64,000 nt of DNA from Nematopogon swammerdamellus. Taxonomy: Eukaryota; Arthropoda; Insecta; Lepidoptera; Adelidae. The position numbers were made by a program, and so were the translations under genes. Positions 44,875-56,656 of this stretch are shown here, piece by piece (position 1 is the stretch's first letter; the number at the start of each line of letters is the position of its first letter). The notes beneath the pieces are model-generated. The model was not told the origin of the DNA and searched no databases. It was given only the letters and a program-made list of their open reading frames with translations. The stretch lies in assembly GCA_946902875.1 (NCBI GenBank), contig OX336354.1, forward strand, positions 10,327,247-10,391,246. Reading direction: 5' to 3'.

Positions 44875-45238
44875 ATAATAAATCTGTAAGGGATGGTCAT
44901 GGAGTAAGTTACTTTTGTTAGAGATATTGCGTTTGTAGACTCTATGTATGATGCTAAAACTAAATTGAAGATAATTAGAAATCTTTTCTGTATGTATGTA
45001 TGTTCCTCCATAACTCTTAAACCGATCATCCGAATTCTATGAAACTTAGTACAAGCACATTGATCTATATGGGACACAGGAGAGGCTAAATAAAGTTCGG
45101 TTCCGGTTACGCTAAGATGTGGCTCTCATACAAACAGAATTTTTCCGCGCGCCGAAATAAAGGTTCGGTAGCGGGCTTACTTACTTTCTTCTTTTTAAAT
45201 ATGAATTTCACGCAAGCGAAGCCGCAGGCAAAAGCTAG
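44875..45238 (+). mobile_element. Helitron-like non-autonomous element, copy 2
   Basis: Runs from AATAAATCTGTAAGGGATGG to a GC hairpin (CGCAAGCGAAGCCGCAGGC, slightly decayed) and CTAG followed by T at 45239. Matches 3121-3490 in reverse. Frames across it are not protein-like. Confidence 0.6.
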
Positions 45239-45277
45239 TATGATATAAAAATGTGTCCTGAACATTATGAGGGTCGA

Positions 45278-45673
45278 AGAAGCGTGCCAGGATCGTGGCA
45301 CGTGGAGATACGTCCGCCCGTCTCTGCCTACCCCACTGGGAAACAGCCGGTACTTTAAAAGAATAGCCCCACTGCATCTCTCCCCGTGTATGTCGTAAAA
45401 GGCGACTAAGGGATATGACTCCATTCTTATATTACTAGGTGGTAGGGTTTAACGCCCCCCCCCCCCCCCCCCCGGGATGGTACCACCGCACTGAATGAAA
45501 GGTCGGTCGAAACGGCTATGTAAATACTTAGTTTGTGTTTTCCGTCCAGTTCAGTGTAGCCGGCACGACCGAAGGGAAGCACTGCCTTTGCACCAAGTTC
45601 ACCCGGTGTTATGGGCTGACATCACGGATGTTGTAGGTGATGTAGCCAATCGTGTCAGTTTCCATAAAAAAAA
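45278..45673 (+). mobile_element. mosaic SINE: D head, repeat-C segment, shared core, A-type tail
   Basis: The D head (GTGCCAGGATCGTGGCACGT, TCTCTGCCTACCCCACTGGG) joins the repeat-C segment (GCCGGTACTTTAAAAGAATA, TCTCTCCCCGTGTATGTCGT), then the shared core (ATTACTAGGTGGTAGGG) and a type A tail ending GTGTCAGTTTCCATAAAAA. A run of 19 C (45455-45473) replaces the usual CCCGCCCGGG block in the core. Confidence 0.8.
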
Positions 45674-46289
45674 ACGCCATGTATGTATGTATGTATGTGT
45701 TCTGCTCTTTAGCCAGGGGTTGTCATTCATGTCACGAAGGAATGCCTTTTCGTGATACAATAAATAACATCGATGTTAAATAAAAACTAATGAGCCAATT
45801 GACCTGAACGCTTGCAAGCCCAATTGACTGCGGAAGATTAATTCATCCGATGCGACAGGGAATGAAGAGAAATTCTACCAATAAAGGATTCGACCGAATA
45901 AAAAACCGATTTGAAATGCCCATAAGCATATTATTAAAACAAGTAGGTAGGTATATTTCCGAATGAGTCGAAAGTAGAATGGCTCAATGGAATGGTGGCT
46001 AAACTGCCAGAGCTGGATATCTTCAACTGTAACCGCGGCAGTTTATAAAACTAACCACATAATACTTGAAACAGACTAATTTATAAATTAGGTACTGTAG
46101 ATATTATGTCCTCTTTATCTTATTCATTATTATCCTTTATTATTATCATATTATTAACCTAACCTAAGAATTGGATATATTATCTGTAAATAGGAGGTTT
46201 TTGAGTAAATAAATAAATAAGTGAACGAGAGATACAGTGAAGATAAAGGCGGAAGAAAAGAGGGAGAGGAATATATATTATATATATTC

Positions 46290-46684
46290 TTTTTTGCGGA
46301 AACAGACACTTATGGATACATGACCTACAAACATCCATGATGTCAGTGCATAACACCTTGGTGAAACAAGTGCCATGTCAGTGCCTCCTTTTCACCATGG
46401 CGGCTACACTGAACTGAATGGATAAGACGAACTATTTACATAGCCGCTTCGACCGACTTTTCAATAAATGCGGTAGTACCAACCCGGGCGGGTTAAACCC
46501 TACTACCTAGCAAGGTAAGAAGAGAAAGGAAAACAGAAGGGACCTACGTTTTATGTGATATTCGAACCACGGTCAGCCTCCAACGTTCGAATGGTCACCC
46601 GTCCAAGTTCTGACCGCGCCCAGGTGTGCTTATGATCACGAACAACAGTCGGCCGATCGCACCACTGAGCTGGCGAGGTTGGCA
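46290..46684 (-). mobile_element. SINE type A, full length
   Basis: Complement from tail to head. The box-B-like block reads GGTTCGAATATC here, close to a tRNA box B; the 5S-like block and the A box (CAGCTCAGTGGTGC) are both present at 46590-46680. A type T SINE starts only 45 bases away. Confidence 0.85.
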
Positions 46685-46729
46685 GCAAATATGATGGGGG
46701 ATAGAGAAAGGTAGGGATAGGAATTGTCT

Positions 46730-47132
46730 GCGGCGGGTGGCCGAGTGGTTTGGACATCGGCTTCTCATGCGAGAGGTTCGCGGTTCGAATCCGGTCGGCG
46801 TGCCAATGAGTTTTTTCTCACGAAAAAATTTACGTGCATACCTACCTACACCTGCTGCTTCACCGTTTGGAACCAGTTTAAACTGTAGGTCCCTTCCCTT
46901 GCCCCTTACTAGGTGGTAGGCTCAAATTGTAGCCGACTGGGTTGGTACCACCGTACTGGATGTAAGATGGCCGCATAGCAGCCTCGGTTGTGTTCTCCTC
47001 TAGTCCACTATAGCCAGCAATCCAGGGAAGTCTCCGGTATGGCACCTACCTTCTTGGAGGTGATATTGGCTGGCCGGAGCATGCGCTTTGGCCCCTCCAC
47101 TCAGCCACCCATACCGGATTACATAAAAAAAA
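46730..47132 (+). mobile_element. SINE type T, full length, well preserved
   Basis: tRNA-like head GCGGGTGGCCGAGTGGTTTG with box B GGTTCGAATCC (46779-46798), the shared core (AAACTGTAGGTCCCTTCCCT, TTACTAGGTGGTAGG, GGGTTGGTACCACCG), then the T tail ending CATACCGGATTACATAAAAA. Both polymerase III boxes match the consensus. It is the reference copy for this family. Confidence 0.88.
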
Positions 47133-47561
47133 ATGCATATATTACAATTTTCTGCGGCGCCGAAGACGGATTTATTACATTATGTGATTTCATCCTGCCA
47201 ATAATGACCGGCCGAAAGTGACCACTACTTTCGGCCGAAACCGTAAGTTTGCCGAATGTGGCAAATATTGGCCGAAAGGCCGAAAGCCGAAAGCCGAAAC
47301 CGAATATTCGGTCGGACACTACAGTGAACAGTGTTCCTGTCCCCTATGCACGTGAATTATTCTAAAATCATACCTTCAAACGGTTCACTATTGCATAGGT
47401 CAACGTGAATAAGTACAGGTGAACCATGAGTAATGTATCACTTTTTATTTAACCAGCATGTACTTACATGCATTATTAATAACTTATTAATAATAAGTAT
47501 TCTTAACAATTGACTCATTAGTTTTTATTTAACATCGATGTTATTTATTTTATCTTCCGTG

Positions 47562-47886
47562 TGGGGCCGGTACTTAAAAAGAATAACCGCACTGCATCTC
47601 TCCCCATGCACGTCATAAAAGGCGACTAAGGGATAAGGACAAGATGCCGTGTTAAAGGACGACAGGATCGCCACCTCTCACCTTGGCACGGTACTTCTAC
47701 CGAGTCGTGCAGTTCAGCAGGTGGGTCTTCGTGCCTTGCTTGCTGCTTGATCGATTGAATCTTGTTCGAATACTTTGCGAAACGTGGTGGTCGGTGTTGT
47801 GCTGTAATTTACCAGAGTTCTTGCAGCACACCACCGTTTACTCTGTTTACCCCGATTGTCGGGATTCAGCGTGTGTGATATGTACG
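47562..47886 (+). repeat. interspersed repeat C, copy 4 (full)
   Basis: From GTGTGGGGCCGGTACTTAAA to GATTGTCGGGATTCAGCGTG. Includes CACCTTGGCACGGTAC, AGGTGGGTCTTCGTGCCTTG, and the 3' stem formed by GGTGTTGTGCTG and GCAGCACACCACC. Confidence 0.8.
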
Positions 47887-47898
47887 TATGTATCTTAA

Positions 47899-48077
47899 AT
47901 TCTCACATTCAAAACTCTTTCGCTACTACCTACTTACATTCCACTATATTAATCGAATCTCAAACGTTCAAAGGTTGACTGTAATACTTTTCTGTAAGGG
48001 ATAAGTCCGCATTTGCACCTTTGCACCGTTGAATGTTTCTTGGAGCAATAAAGCATTTTCTATTGTATTGTATTATA
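47899..48077 (+). mobile_element. LINE 3' UTR fragment, copy 3
   Basis: TCAAAGGTTGACTGTAATAC, GGGATAAGTCCGCATTTGC and GGAGCAATAAAGCATTTTCT followed by (TATTG)n at the end. Plus-strand copy of the unit at 22275. Confidence 0.7.
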
Positions 48078-48723
48078 CATTATCAATTAAGCTAGGCTCA
48101 ATAATTGCAATAATTCACACAACAATTAAATACACATTCAATTGACAAACGAACTCATAAATTAAAACTGTGATTCGTCGAGGCTTCACTCATGGAATTA
48201 TATCTATTCACTGTGTTCGGCGCGAGCGCAGCGGAAGTAGCAGGTATGGCACCTCCATTGTCATTGCACCGACACGCTACTGCGTCCGATTTCCGGTAGG
48301 CTATTCATACTCAAATTGTGAGGAAACAGGACAATAAAGTTTATTTTATGCAAATATTTCAAAAATACAGAAGCAGCATTGGATCGCCAAGCCAGGTGAA
48401 AAGCCCATTCATTCTATACGATAGATACTTTTTCGGGGGTACTTTTTTTAAATTTCACCGATAAACCCTTTTTTTATTTAAATTGTAAATTTAAAGTTTT
48501 GTCTGACAAAGAAAGTTCGCAAGTCACAATTTTTAGTATTATATTATAGTACCTTACAAATAATTAACCCATTCTACCGCTCACAAGAACATGAATATTT
48601 ACAGCAAATGTGTTTTGATGTTGTGTATGATTTTATGTGTTAATAAATATTTACATTTTTATTTTCATTTCATTACCCGACTACGGCGAAGCAAAAAGGA
48701 GGGTTATTTCAGATTAATATTGA

Positions 48724-48925
48724 ATAGATAGATAGATAGATAGAAAATTCTTTATTGCTCCAGTAAACATTAAACAGTAACAAATACATTGGTAAATTTA
48801 CATAAGGTGCAAAGGCGGACTTATCCCTTACAGAGATTTCTTACAGTCAACCTTTGGATGTTTGAGATTCGATAATATAGCGGAATGTAAGTAGGTAGTA
48901 GCAAAAGAGTTGCGTGACAATTGGA
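48724..48925 (-). mobile_element. LINE 3' UTR fragment with (GATA)n tail, copy 4
   Basis: (GATA)n at 48725-48744, then TTCTTTATTGCTCC, GGCGGACTTATCCCTTACAG and GTCAACCTTTGGATGTTTGA. Confidence 0.7.
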
Positions 48926-49577
48926 GATAAAAATATTTTTTTTTTTTATGGAATAATAAGAATACTTATTAATACATACATATAATTACATGCTAGTAAA
49001 ATATAAGCCATACATGTTTAATACATATAAATTACTAAATATATAGAATATTATATACAAATAAATATACATACATACATACTTGTCCATCCAGGTAAGT
49101 ATTGAATTGTGGTGGTACGGAACCCTCGGTGCGCGAGTCCCACACACACTTGGCGGTTTTTTTTTTGTAAAACCTTGGATGCTTGACCGGCACGTAGCTG
49201 TGTGGCACTATAGCTAAGAAGAGCAAAGTCCTCGAGTAAACTGGTGCGATAAAAAATGATGAAACAGCACTTGTAAGAGCTCTCTACGTAATTTCTACCG
49301 CCAACGTTGATTCGCAGCCATTGATTTCAAACAGGATCAGTAACACTAACCAGATGGAATCAATGACGTTGATTTAAATGTACGCCCCGCGTTGCCACTA
49401 TCCGGTTACACTGTTGATGATGCTGTGGACATGTTGTGGTCAGTGTTGATTTTTTTTTATCACTTTCCTGAAGGGTTGCCACACTCTGCGAGTTAGTGTG
49501 GCAACTCAAGAATTGACCCTATATGTAATGGATATGTAAGATACATTGATGCTCTTGTATGAATAAATAAATAATGT

Positions 49578-49832
49578 TTGTATTTTTTTATAGACAGCCG
49601 GCGCGGGTGTCTTGACTAATACTTCAACGGAAGATCAGACACAGCTAATAACACCAAACCACGCTCAGAGAGGCGCCATGCCGGCTATGAGGCGGACAAA
49701 AGTGTTGTCGTCTAATTTATTGACACGCCTTTTGAAGATTCCCAGGCTATAGGTGGTGGGGAACACACTCACCGGAAGACCGTTCCATATTTTCGCCGTT
49801 CGACACAGGATAGCATTGAACATTTCAGTACT
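49578..49832 (-). mobile_element. LINE reverse-transcriptase C-terminal fragment
   Basis: The minus strand reads LCRTAKIWNGLPVSVFPTTY, then SLGIFKRRVNKLDD and LIAGMAPL before a stop. This is the common end of a LINE polyprotein (compare 56393-56596: FRTAKLWNALPPDVFP). Repeat C follows directly. Confidence 0.75.
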
Positions 49833-50132
49833 GTGTGGGGCCGGTACTTAAAAAAAATAGCCCTACTGCATCTCTCCCCGTGCATGTCGTAAAGGGCGAC
49901 TAGGACAAGATGCCGTGCTAAAGGGTAGGCCACCTCTCACTTTGGCACGGCACTCACCTTCACTAAGTTATGAAGCAGATGGTCTTCGTGTCTTACTGCT
50001 TGTTAATTATCTTGTGCGAATACTTTGTGAATTATGGTGGTCGGTGTTGTGCTCTTAATTATCAGAGTCCTTGCAGAACAACACCGATTATTCTGCTTAA
50101 CCCGTTTGTCGGGATACAGCGTGTGGTATGTT
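49833..50132 (+). repeat. interspersed repeat C, copy 5
   Basis: CTGTGTGGGGCCGGTACTTA, CTGCATCTCTCCCCGTGCAT, GTCGGTGTTGTGCTC and GTCGGGATACAGCGTGTGG. A D-head fragment (50229-50305) follows about 100 bases on. Confidence 0.75.
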
Positions 50133-50305
50133 CTTGTTGTTTTTGGGCATTTAAAATTGTATTCTATTATTTTTAGCATGCTCTTGGCATGTACGAAAAA
50201 TACTCGTATGATTATTGTGGAAGATATATTCGAGGTGTGTCAACCGGAACAGTGGCGTGTAGAGATCCGTCTATATACCAATGGAAAACAGGCGTGACGT
50301 ATGTA

Positions 50306-51329
50306 TTTATTTTGAGCATTCATTATGGCTTGCTTATAGATTATTCTATTAAATAAAATAAAAAATTAAAATAGAAATTAAAACTACATATCAAATTAAA
50401 ATTACCTAAATTTAAACAAAACAAACACACCTTACAAATAATTAACCTCTCGAGAGACTGCCACGACCCGGTTTGACCTACAGAGTCATAGAGCAATTAC
50501 CTCGACGGCCTCAATTCGCTAAATAAAATATTTCATCCAAAGAGGAGGACGAGGGGAAAGTTCCCATGACACTGGCGGCGGAGGCGCGGCGTTACCTCGC
50601 TGCACCGCCAGGCTGATTCGTTGCAGCAGGTACGCCCGGGCCCTGTAGTCACCCGAGGATCTGCAGAGTTGCTGATCCTAAATCGTGCACTACAATTTTA
50701 TCCTCCTCACAGTCACAGATAGAAGGACCCATGGTCTCTATGGCGAAAGGGATAAAAATATATTTTTGAATGTCCGGCAATATCTGATATTTACTTATTC
50801 TTCTACATATTAAAATTTGGAAATCGAACTACCTATCACAGGACGCACGTTCCGTGTATTCCTCTCAAGTTATAAGAATACCATCAAAGTAGTAATGTTT
50901 TCTTTAGTTTCTACTTACTACCTTTAAAGTTTTCCCTTCCAATAATATTTGTTCACTTGCGCTGTTCTGTCACGATTCTGTTTATTCTCGTTCGCTTTAA
51001 AAATAGATTCCAGATGCACCGTCATACAACAATGATCCTAAACTAACAAGCCGCCACGTGTAGGTAGGTAGGTAGATAAGTCACACAGCCAGGTATGGTC
51101 GGTGAAGTACAAAACCATTAAAAATACGGAGGGGGTATCAAATCGTCGAGGTGGTTTTTATTATGTAAATATCTATACATGTAAATTATGGAATTTCGAT
51201 ATTTTTTTCGGGCTGGAGTAAATTGCGTTTTGATTTTGGTAATATTCACATTGACGATCGCGATTTGCGAGTGATTATTTTGATTGATTTGACCTACACA
51301 TCAACTGTGAGTCCCGTTCGGTTCCGGCA
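50306..51329. other. no gene recognised
   Basis: AT-rich except a GC-richer segment at 50560-50700 (GACACTGGCGGCGGAGGCGC) that lacks a convincing exon; it could be retroelement debris. Confidence 0.4.
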
Positions 51330-51505
51330 CACATTTGTGTTATTAAACCTGACATTGGCGAGCTACGTCATCGCCTGTCAGAAGTAGGTTCTGCTGCTTC
51401 CCTTTCATCGTGTCGGCTACATTGCCGGAAAACACGGACTATTTATCATAGGCGTTTCGACTGACTTTCATTCAGTGTGTTGGTTGGTTGGTACCAATCC
51501 GAACA
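51330..51505 (-). mobile_element. SINE type A, diverged core
   Basis: CTTCCCTTTCATCGTGTCGG, GAAAACACGGACTATTTA, GCGTTTCGACTGACTTTCAT and GGTACCAATCCGAACAGG follow the A core on the minus strand. Confidence 0.5.
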
Positions 51506-52232
51506 GGTAATACCGACGAAGTTATTATAAATGGTGTCATTATAAAAAACTAAATTCACGTTTGTGAAATCACGTATTTTTTATTGTGTGCAGTAACTTC
51601 ATGTTGATGACGAAGTAAAATGTATGTAATGTCATGGCAATAACAGTTCCATTAACAGTTCGAATTATTTCGTCGGCAGTAAAATGCATAAATATGTGCA
51701 ACTCTGTCACATTGACTTGATTGCTCTGAGCTTTAATAAACGATTCACGGTATAGCAAAAACGCGTATGACAAGGTTTTATGGTTTTGTCTGCATGTTTA
51801 CAGATTATGGTCGTTATACCAAGTTTGTGTAGTAGTGTAGTTGCATCTGTTGTCCACGTAGCGGTTTTGAACTGAAATGGTTATCTTGTTTTCTTGCTGA
51901 TAATAAATTATTAAAAGTTATGTTGTTCTTATTATTAAGTCAGTTAGCTCTGGTCGTCTACTGGTTTTCACACGTGTTTTCCTTACTCGGAGTCGCTTAA
52001 TCCGAGAAAGCGAAAATTCAATAAACGTATTGATGCTCGCAAGGTTTACGTTACGAACCATCGCATGAGATGCTAGAGGTTTAGGTACCCGCTATAGCAG
52101 CGGATCCCAAATAGTGGTACGCCTACCTCCAGCCAGGGGTACGCATGCGCAAGAGAAGGGGTACGTGCGGTCGCACTGTATGGCATCGCTTACGAGGGGT
52201 TCACAAGAGAAGGGGCTTATTTTTTTTTTTTT

Positions 52233-52414
52233 TTTTTTTTATGGAAACTGACACGGTTGGCTACATCACCTACAACATCCGTGATGTCAGCCCATAACAC
52301 CGGGTGAACTTGGTGCCACGTCAGTGCTTTCCTTAGGTCGTGCCGACTACCCTGAAATGGACGGAAAACACTAACTATTTACATAGCCGTTTCGACCGAC
52401 CTTTCATTCATATT
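52233..52414 (-). mobile_element. SINE type A, 3' half with long poly-A
   Basis: A 22-base T run (52219-52240) then TTATGGAAACTGACACGGTT up to CGACCGACCTTTCATTCA. The surrounding region (52085-52200 and 52570-52670, GGGGTACGC-rich) looks like an older element that it entered. Confidence 0.8.
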
Positions 52415-52902
52415 ATTTCATTAGTGAAAATTATCTCCACTGATGAACCTACCTATTTCGTATTATATTGTGATGACTAAGTAAATGTTAGAACCTATTA
52501 AATAACTGATGGATAAACAACATTGTTACATATGTAAAAATAAAATAACAACAATATGAACATTGTTTTACTTAAACATTTTACTCGGGGGTACTTGGGT
52601 CTCAGAAAATTCTCTAATGGGTACCGTATACGGATTAAAATGTGATTGTGAACCACCGCGGCCGCCCGCCGCGGCGGTAGAGTGATGCAGATGAGTTTTT
52701 AACCCCCCACGAAAAAACGGAGGGTAGCTCCCAAATGGATGGACAGATTTGGATGCGGTTTTTTTTATTAAGAAGCTTGTTTAATCGGGATGGTTCTTAG
52801 CTATGTTTGTAATCAAGTAATAAAGTAATTAAGTAATAAAAAAAATAATTATCTTAAAAAGTGGACCAATTTCCATGTGGTTTTTTTTAAAAAGCTTGAA
52901 AT

Positions 52903-53128
52903 AAAAGTTAAATTACAAATTTAAAAAACCCCGACTCTTAAAAAGTCAAAAATTATTTCCGTTTACTTACTTAAAGGAGTCGGGGGACCGCTAAGTAAAT
53001 TAAATATAAAGACTCAAGAGTTGCGCGGCAATTTACTTAGCGGTCCCCCGACTCCTTTAAGTAAGTAAACGGAAATAATTTTTGACTTTTTAAGAGTCGG
53101 GGGTTTTTTAAATTTGTAATTTAACTTT
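52903..53128. repeat. large near-perfect palindrome, 99-bp arms
   Basis: Left arm 52903-53001 (from AAAAGTTAAATTACAAATTT through TCCGTTTACTTACTTAAAGG) is the complement of right arm 53030-53128, with one C inserted as the main visible difference. The spacer is 28 bases (53002-53029, GACTCAAGAGTTGCGCGGC). It is inside an AT-rich repeat that also has AAGCTTG and TTTTTTTT runs at 52755-52900. Confidence 0.9.
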
Positions 53129-53386
53129 TTTATTATGTTGAATGTTTCTGACGAAACCTGAATTCACACTCAAATACAGCAACAGGTTTTTGAATGGTAC
53201 GACGACGTCATTTGATAAGTTTAATTTAAATTGAACGTTTTTCTTGTCTTGTCGTCTCGTTCTTTCTATATCGGTGATGTAAACTGACTTTCAAGTCGGA
53301 TATGTCGGCTTATAGTCAATCAGCTGATAAAATACATACGTAGTGTCCTTAAAATAGCCCACAGCTAGCAGCAGTTTGGTCGAAGG

Positions 53387-53535
53387 TGTCTTTTTTTATG
53401 TAAGTAATCCGTTATGGTTGGCTGTGTCAGAGGGGCCAGAGCACATGCTCCGACCAGCCAAGGGCAAGCCCGGGTGTGCTTATTTCACGATCACACGTCG
53501 ATCCATTGCACCACTAAGCTACCTAGGCCGACAAA
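53387..53535 (-). mobile_element. hybrid SINE: A-type head joined to T-type tail
   Basis: On the minus strand, the A-type head (complement of CACCACTAAGCTACCTAGGC, with GTGTGCTTATTTCACGATCA) is followed directly by the T tail (TGGCTGGTCGGAGCATGTGC, then CTGGCCCCTCTGAC). The core is missing, which puts the junction near 53463. Confidence 0.65.
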
Positions 53536-53621
53536 GATGGAGAAGACATGATGAGAACTGTCAAGGGCGTGGAGTTACGTCCTTCGTGCCCATATAATAT
53601 AATTTTTATGAAACACCTTGC

Positions 53622-53999
53622 CAGCCTCGCCTCGGTAGCTCAGTGGTGCGGTCGGTCGACTGTTTTTAAGCAACGCTGAGCGCGGTCAGTGCTGGGATGG
53701 GTGACCGCTCGACCGTTGGAGGCTGACCGTGCTTCGGATTCCACGTTAAGCTGTAGGTCCCTTCCCTTCTTACCTTACTAGGTGGTATAGGGTTTATCCC
53801 GACCGGTTTGGTACCACCGCACTGAACGAAACGTCGGTCGAAACGGCTATGTAAATAGTTCGTGTTTTCCGTCCAGTTCAATGTAGCCGACATGAAATGA
53901 AGGGAAGCACTGACATGGCACCTAGTTCACCCGGTGTTATGGGCTGGCATCACGGATGTTGTAGGTGATGTAGCCAACCGTGTCCGTTTCCATAAAAAT
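53622..53999 (+). mobile_element. SINE type A, full length
   Basis: CCTCGGTAGCTCAGTGGTGC (box A), TTTTAAGCAACGCTGAGCGC (5S-like), GGGATGGGTGACCGC, CTTCGGATTCC, core and tail to GTGTCCGTTTCCATAAAAAT. The tail holds the ACATGAAATGAAGGGAA subfamily marker. Confidence 0.88.
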
Positions 54000-54001
54000 A
54001 A

Positions 54002-54627
54002 AAAATAAAACACCGAGAAATATATTGAGTCAGTTTAGGACCATCCTTAAATCCATTGTTAGGACATTCTTAATGCCCGTCCTAATATTTAAGTCGACAT
54101 TAAATAAAACCGCGATCTCAAACATAGTGACAAGGTGACACTTATGTTGAATCATGAAGGTGACTTTAAAGCAATTACTAATCCCGTTCTTGTCATTTTG
54201 AACCTTAATTCGCTGAGATTGTGTTCATTTTCGAATGTCCGTTTCGGCTCTATTGTTAGGGTGAAATACTCTTGATTTAATGATAAAGTTGAGAACGTGC
54301 CGTATCTGCTATTGTCATCATCAAACGAGCAGCTCTACTCTGAGGCTCCGCGTACCTTGAGGAAGAGTTTTTATTTTTATTTCAGGAGACAGCTTTGAAA
54401 TATAACTCCCTTTGTATGCTTTAAAGGTGTGGTTCTTAGGGCTCAGGGTTGCCAGAAGGTCCAGATAAAAAAACGAACTTTTTTCATCAAAGGTTAGTTT
54501 TTATCCTCATCTGGTCCTCCAAATTTGGTCCCTTACATTTTTCAAGTACAAATGTTTTATGAAAATATGCGTGATAATTCAAAATGACGAATTGTAATTT
54601 TGAAATACCACGTGACAGGGTGCATAC

Positions 54628-54661
<34 letters not shown>

Positions 54662-56010
54662 AAAAACCATTCATTGTAATATCAGATGACAACTAAATTG
54701 CTTGACAATTTGAACCTATTTATGAACATTTGATGAGCTGAAATATACCTTGCATCGGTGGTTTAAAGTTGTTAATCGGTTACACTTAAGTATCAATGAT
54801 AACCACACAGAAAGTCGGTTAGCGTAACTACATATATCGACTTATGTATATAGTTAAAACACGGTGTTGTCCCATAATAAAAACAATTATAAAATGTTGC
54901 ATTAAAATTGATCATAATAAAGTCCGAAAAAAAATTATTACTGGAATAATAGGTTGGACTATCTTAATTTTTTGTGTTTGATTTAGCTTTAAGAACTAAA
55001 TTCTTATTAAATTCTTATTTTATTCTATTTTTTTTAATTTGATTTTAAATTATCTTACCCTACATACTTATCATAAAAACTACTAAGATATATAAGGACG
55101 TGGATCATTCATTAGTGTTATTATAAGCGATATTTATTGCGTACAAAAATTATTAACTTTATTATTGTAATTTTTTATTATTTTAAAATCAGGCGTGGCT
55201 GCTGTGGCAGCAGATGTTGTCTATCTTTGTATGTCTGTATCTCTTCATATTGTTTGATTTCATACAGAATAATGTTGTTGAGCTTAAAGATATTTCTCTA
55301 TCTAAATCATCACATGATTAGTTATCTTATCATTTGTAAGGCAAGCGTCATACATTCAAATGTCCTATTATAAGAACATACAAAGAAATTGCATAATATT
55401 CGTAAATTCAATCAACCTTGCGAGGTACAACCGCACTGAAGTAATTACGGTTCTAATGGTAATTAACAGTTCGTATGTTTCTTTCAGCTCAGTGCAACCA
55501 GACAACACACTTTTTAAATAACTGACATTGTACCTTGTTGCCGGCAGGAATATGTTTTGTCGTTGAATGATTTCAGTAATCTAGGTCTTGTTGCCGAACG
55601 TAAAATAGTGGTTCAAAAAAATTGTTTTTCCTTTAGACGTATGAAATCCTAAAACGAGATTTGCAAGGCCAATATTTTTCAATCAACCTTTCATGCCGAT
55701 CCCGTCAAGACGTTTAACCTTAACCACTGTAGTTGCCATTCGACTTACTACTTTATTGTTATACAGGTAAGGTTTATAATCGTGCGTACATTGCAAGCGA
55801 GTGCATAATCAGATGATTGCCTGCCTCTGAGGAATTGGTCACGGCTGGCCGCCGACGGAATGTTCGGATTAGTTCTTGTACGCTTCATGAAATGTCTGAA
55901 TATGCTGAAATTTTAATCAATTTCCATTGCTCTTTGTTTAAGCTAGTGTGTGATGTCATTCAGTCATTTTCAATTACATTAAGCCATTTACATATCACAT
56001 ATCACATACA
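54002..56010. other. no gene recognised
   Basis: AT-rich DNA. A decayed SINE core is visible at 55420-55520 (GTACAACCGCACTGAA, TTTCAGCTCAGTGCAACC). No exon supported; frames at 55137-55373 and 55817-56086 lack coding character. Confidence 0.45.
54629..54658 (+). repeat. poly-C tract, 30 bases
   Basis: Uninterrupted run of C at 54629-54658. No repeat family is recognised around it, so its origin is unclear. It may be an unstable tract or an assembly artefact. Confidence 0.9.
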
Positions 56011-56313
56011 TATACATATCACGCGCTGTATCCCGAAAATAGAGGTAAGAATAGTAATCGATGTTGTGCCGCAAGTGCTCTGGTAAATTACAGCACAACA
56101 CCGACCACCACGTTTTGCAAAGTATTCGGACAAGATAACTATTAAGCGGCAGGTGAGGCACGAAGACCCACCTGCTGCAGGCCTCGGTGGAAGGGCCGCG
56201 CGAAGGTGAGAGGTGGCTATCCTGTCGCCCTTTAGCACGGTCCTTATCCCTTAGTCGCCTTTTACGATATGCACGGGGATAGATGCAGTGGGGCAAGTGC
56301 CGGCCTCACGCAG
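56011..56313 (-). repeat. interspersed repeat C, copy 6 (near full)
   Basis: Complement from CACGCGCTGTATCCCGAAAA to AGATGCAGTGGGGC and CCGGCCTCACGCAG. Includes CACAACACCGACCACCACG and CACGAAGACCCACCTGCTGC. Confidence 0.8.
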
Positions 56314-56392
56314 TACACAGTGAAGTACATAGTTTTATTTATTTTTGTGAGTGTGGAAGAGGCGTACAAGTTTTTGTTTGTTTTTTTTTTTT

Positions 56393-56596
56393 TCATTTTA
56401 TTTTTCGACGACGCCCAAAAGCATTCGGTTTCGAACGGGGGCTGCGAATGCCTTGCCGGCGTGACAGATGCCTTTTTATTACGCTTCTCTTGAAATATCC
56501 TAAGTCATACACTGAAGGAAACACATCGGGAGGAAGTGCATTCCAGAGTTTCGCGGTGCGGAAGATAAAATAAATACTGGAGCGCTTAGTCCGCAC
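56393..56596 (-). pseudogene. LINE reverse-transcriptase C-terminus
   Basis: An open 67-codon stretch encoding IYFIFRTAKLWNALPPDVFP, YDLGYFKRSVIKRHLSRRQG and a basic end. This pattern (RTAxxWNxLP, then LGxFKRxVxRHL) is the usual C-terminal end of non-LTR retrotransposon ORF2 in insects. It is only the last part; the reverse-transcriptase core is not present, so it is a 5'-truncated copy. Confidence 0.75.
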
Positions 56597-56656
56597 TTTA
56601 GCAGCTCTATAGTAAAAGGATGCATTCCCTGTCTGCTACGCGTAGACCTATGGTTT

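Noticed and set aside
52090..52670. hAT element suggested by CAGCGGATCCCAAATAGTGG and a GGTGGTTCACAATC-like end
   Set aside because: The ends are only loosely complementary and no 8-bp target duplication could be found.
53666..53893. Frames over SINE copies (also 46551-46757, 2694-2882, 45495-45755)
   Set aside because: All fall within SINE sequence shared with other copies; not genes.
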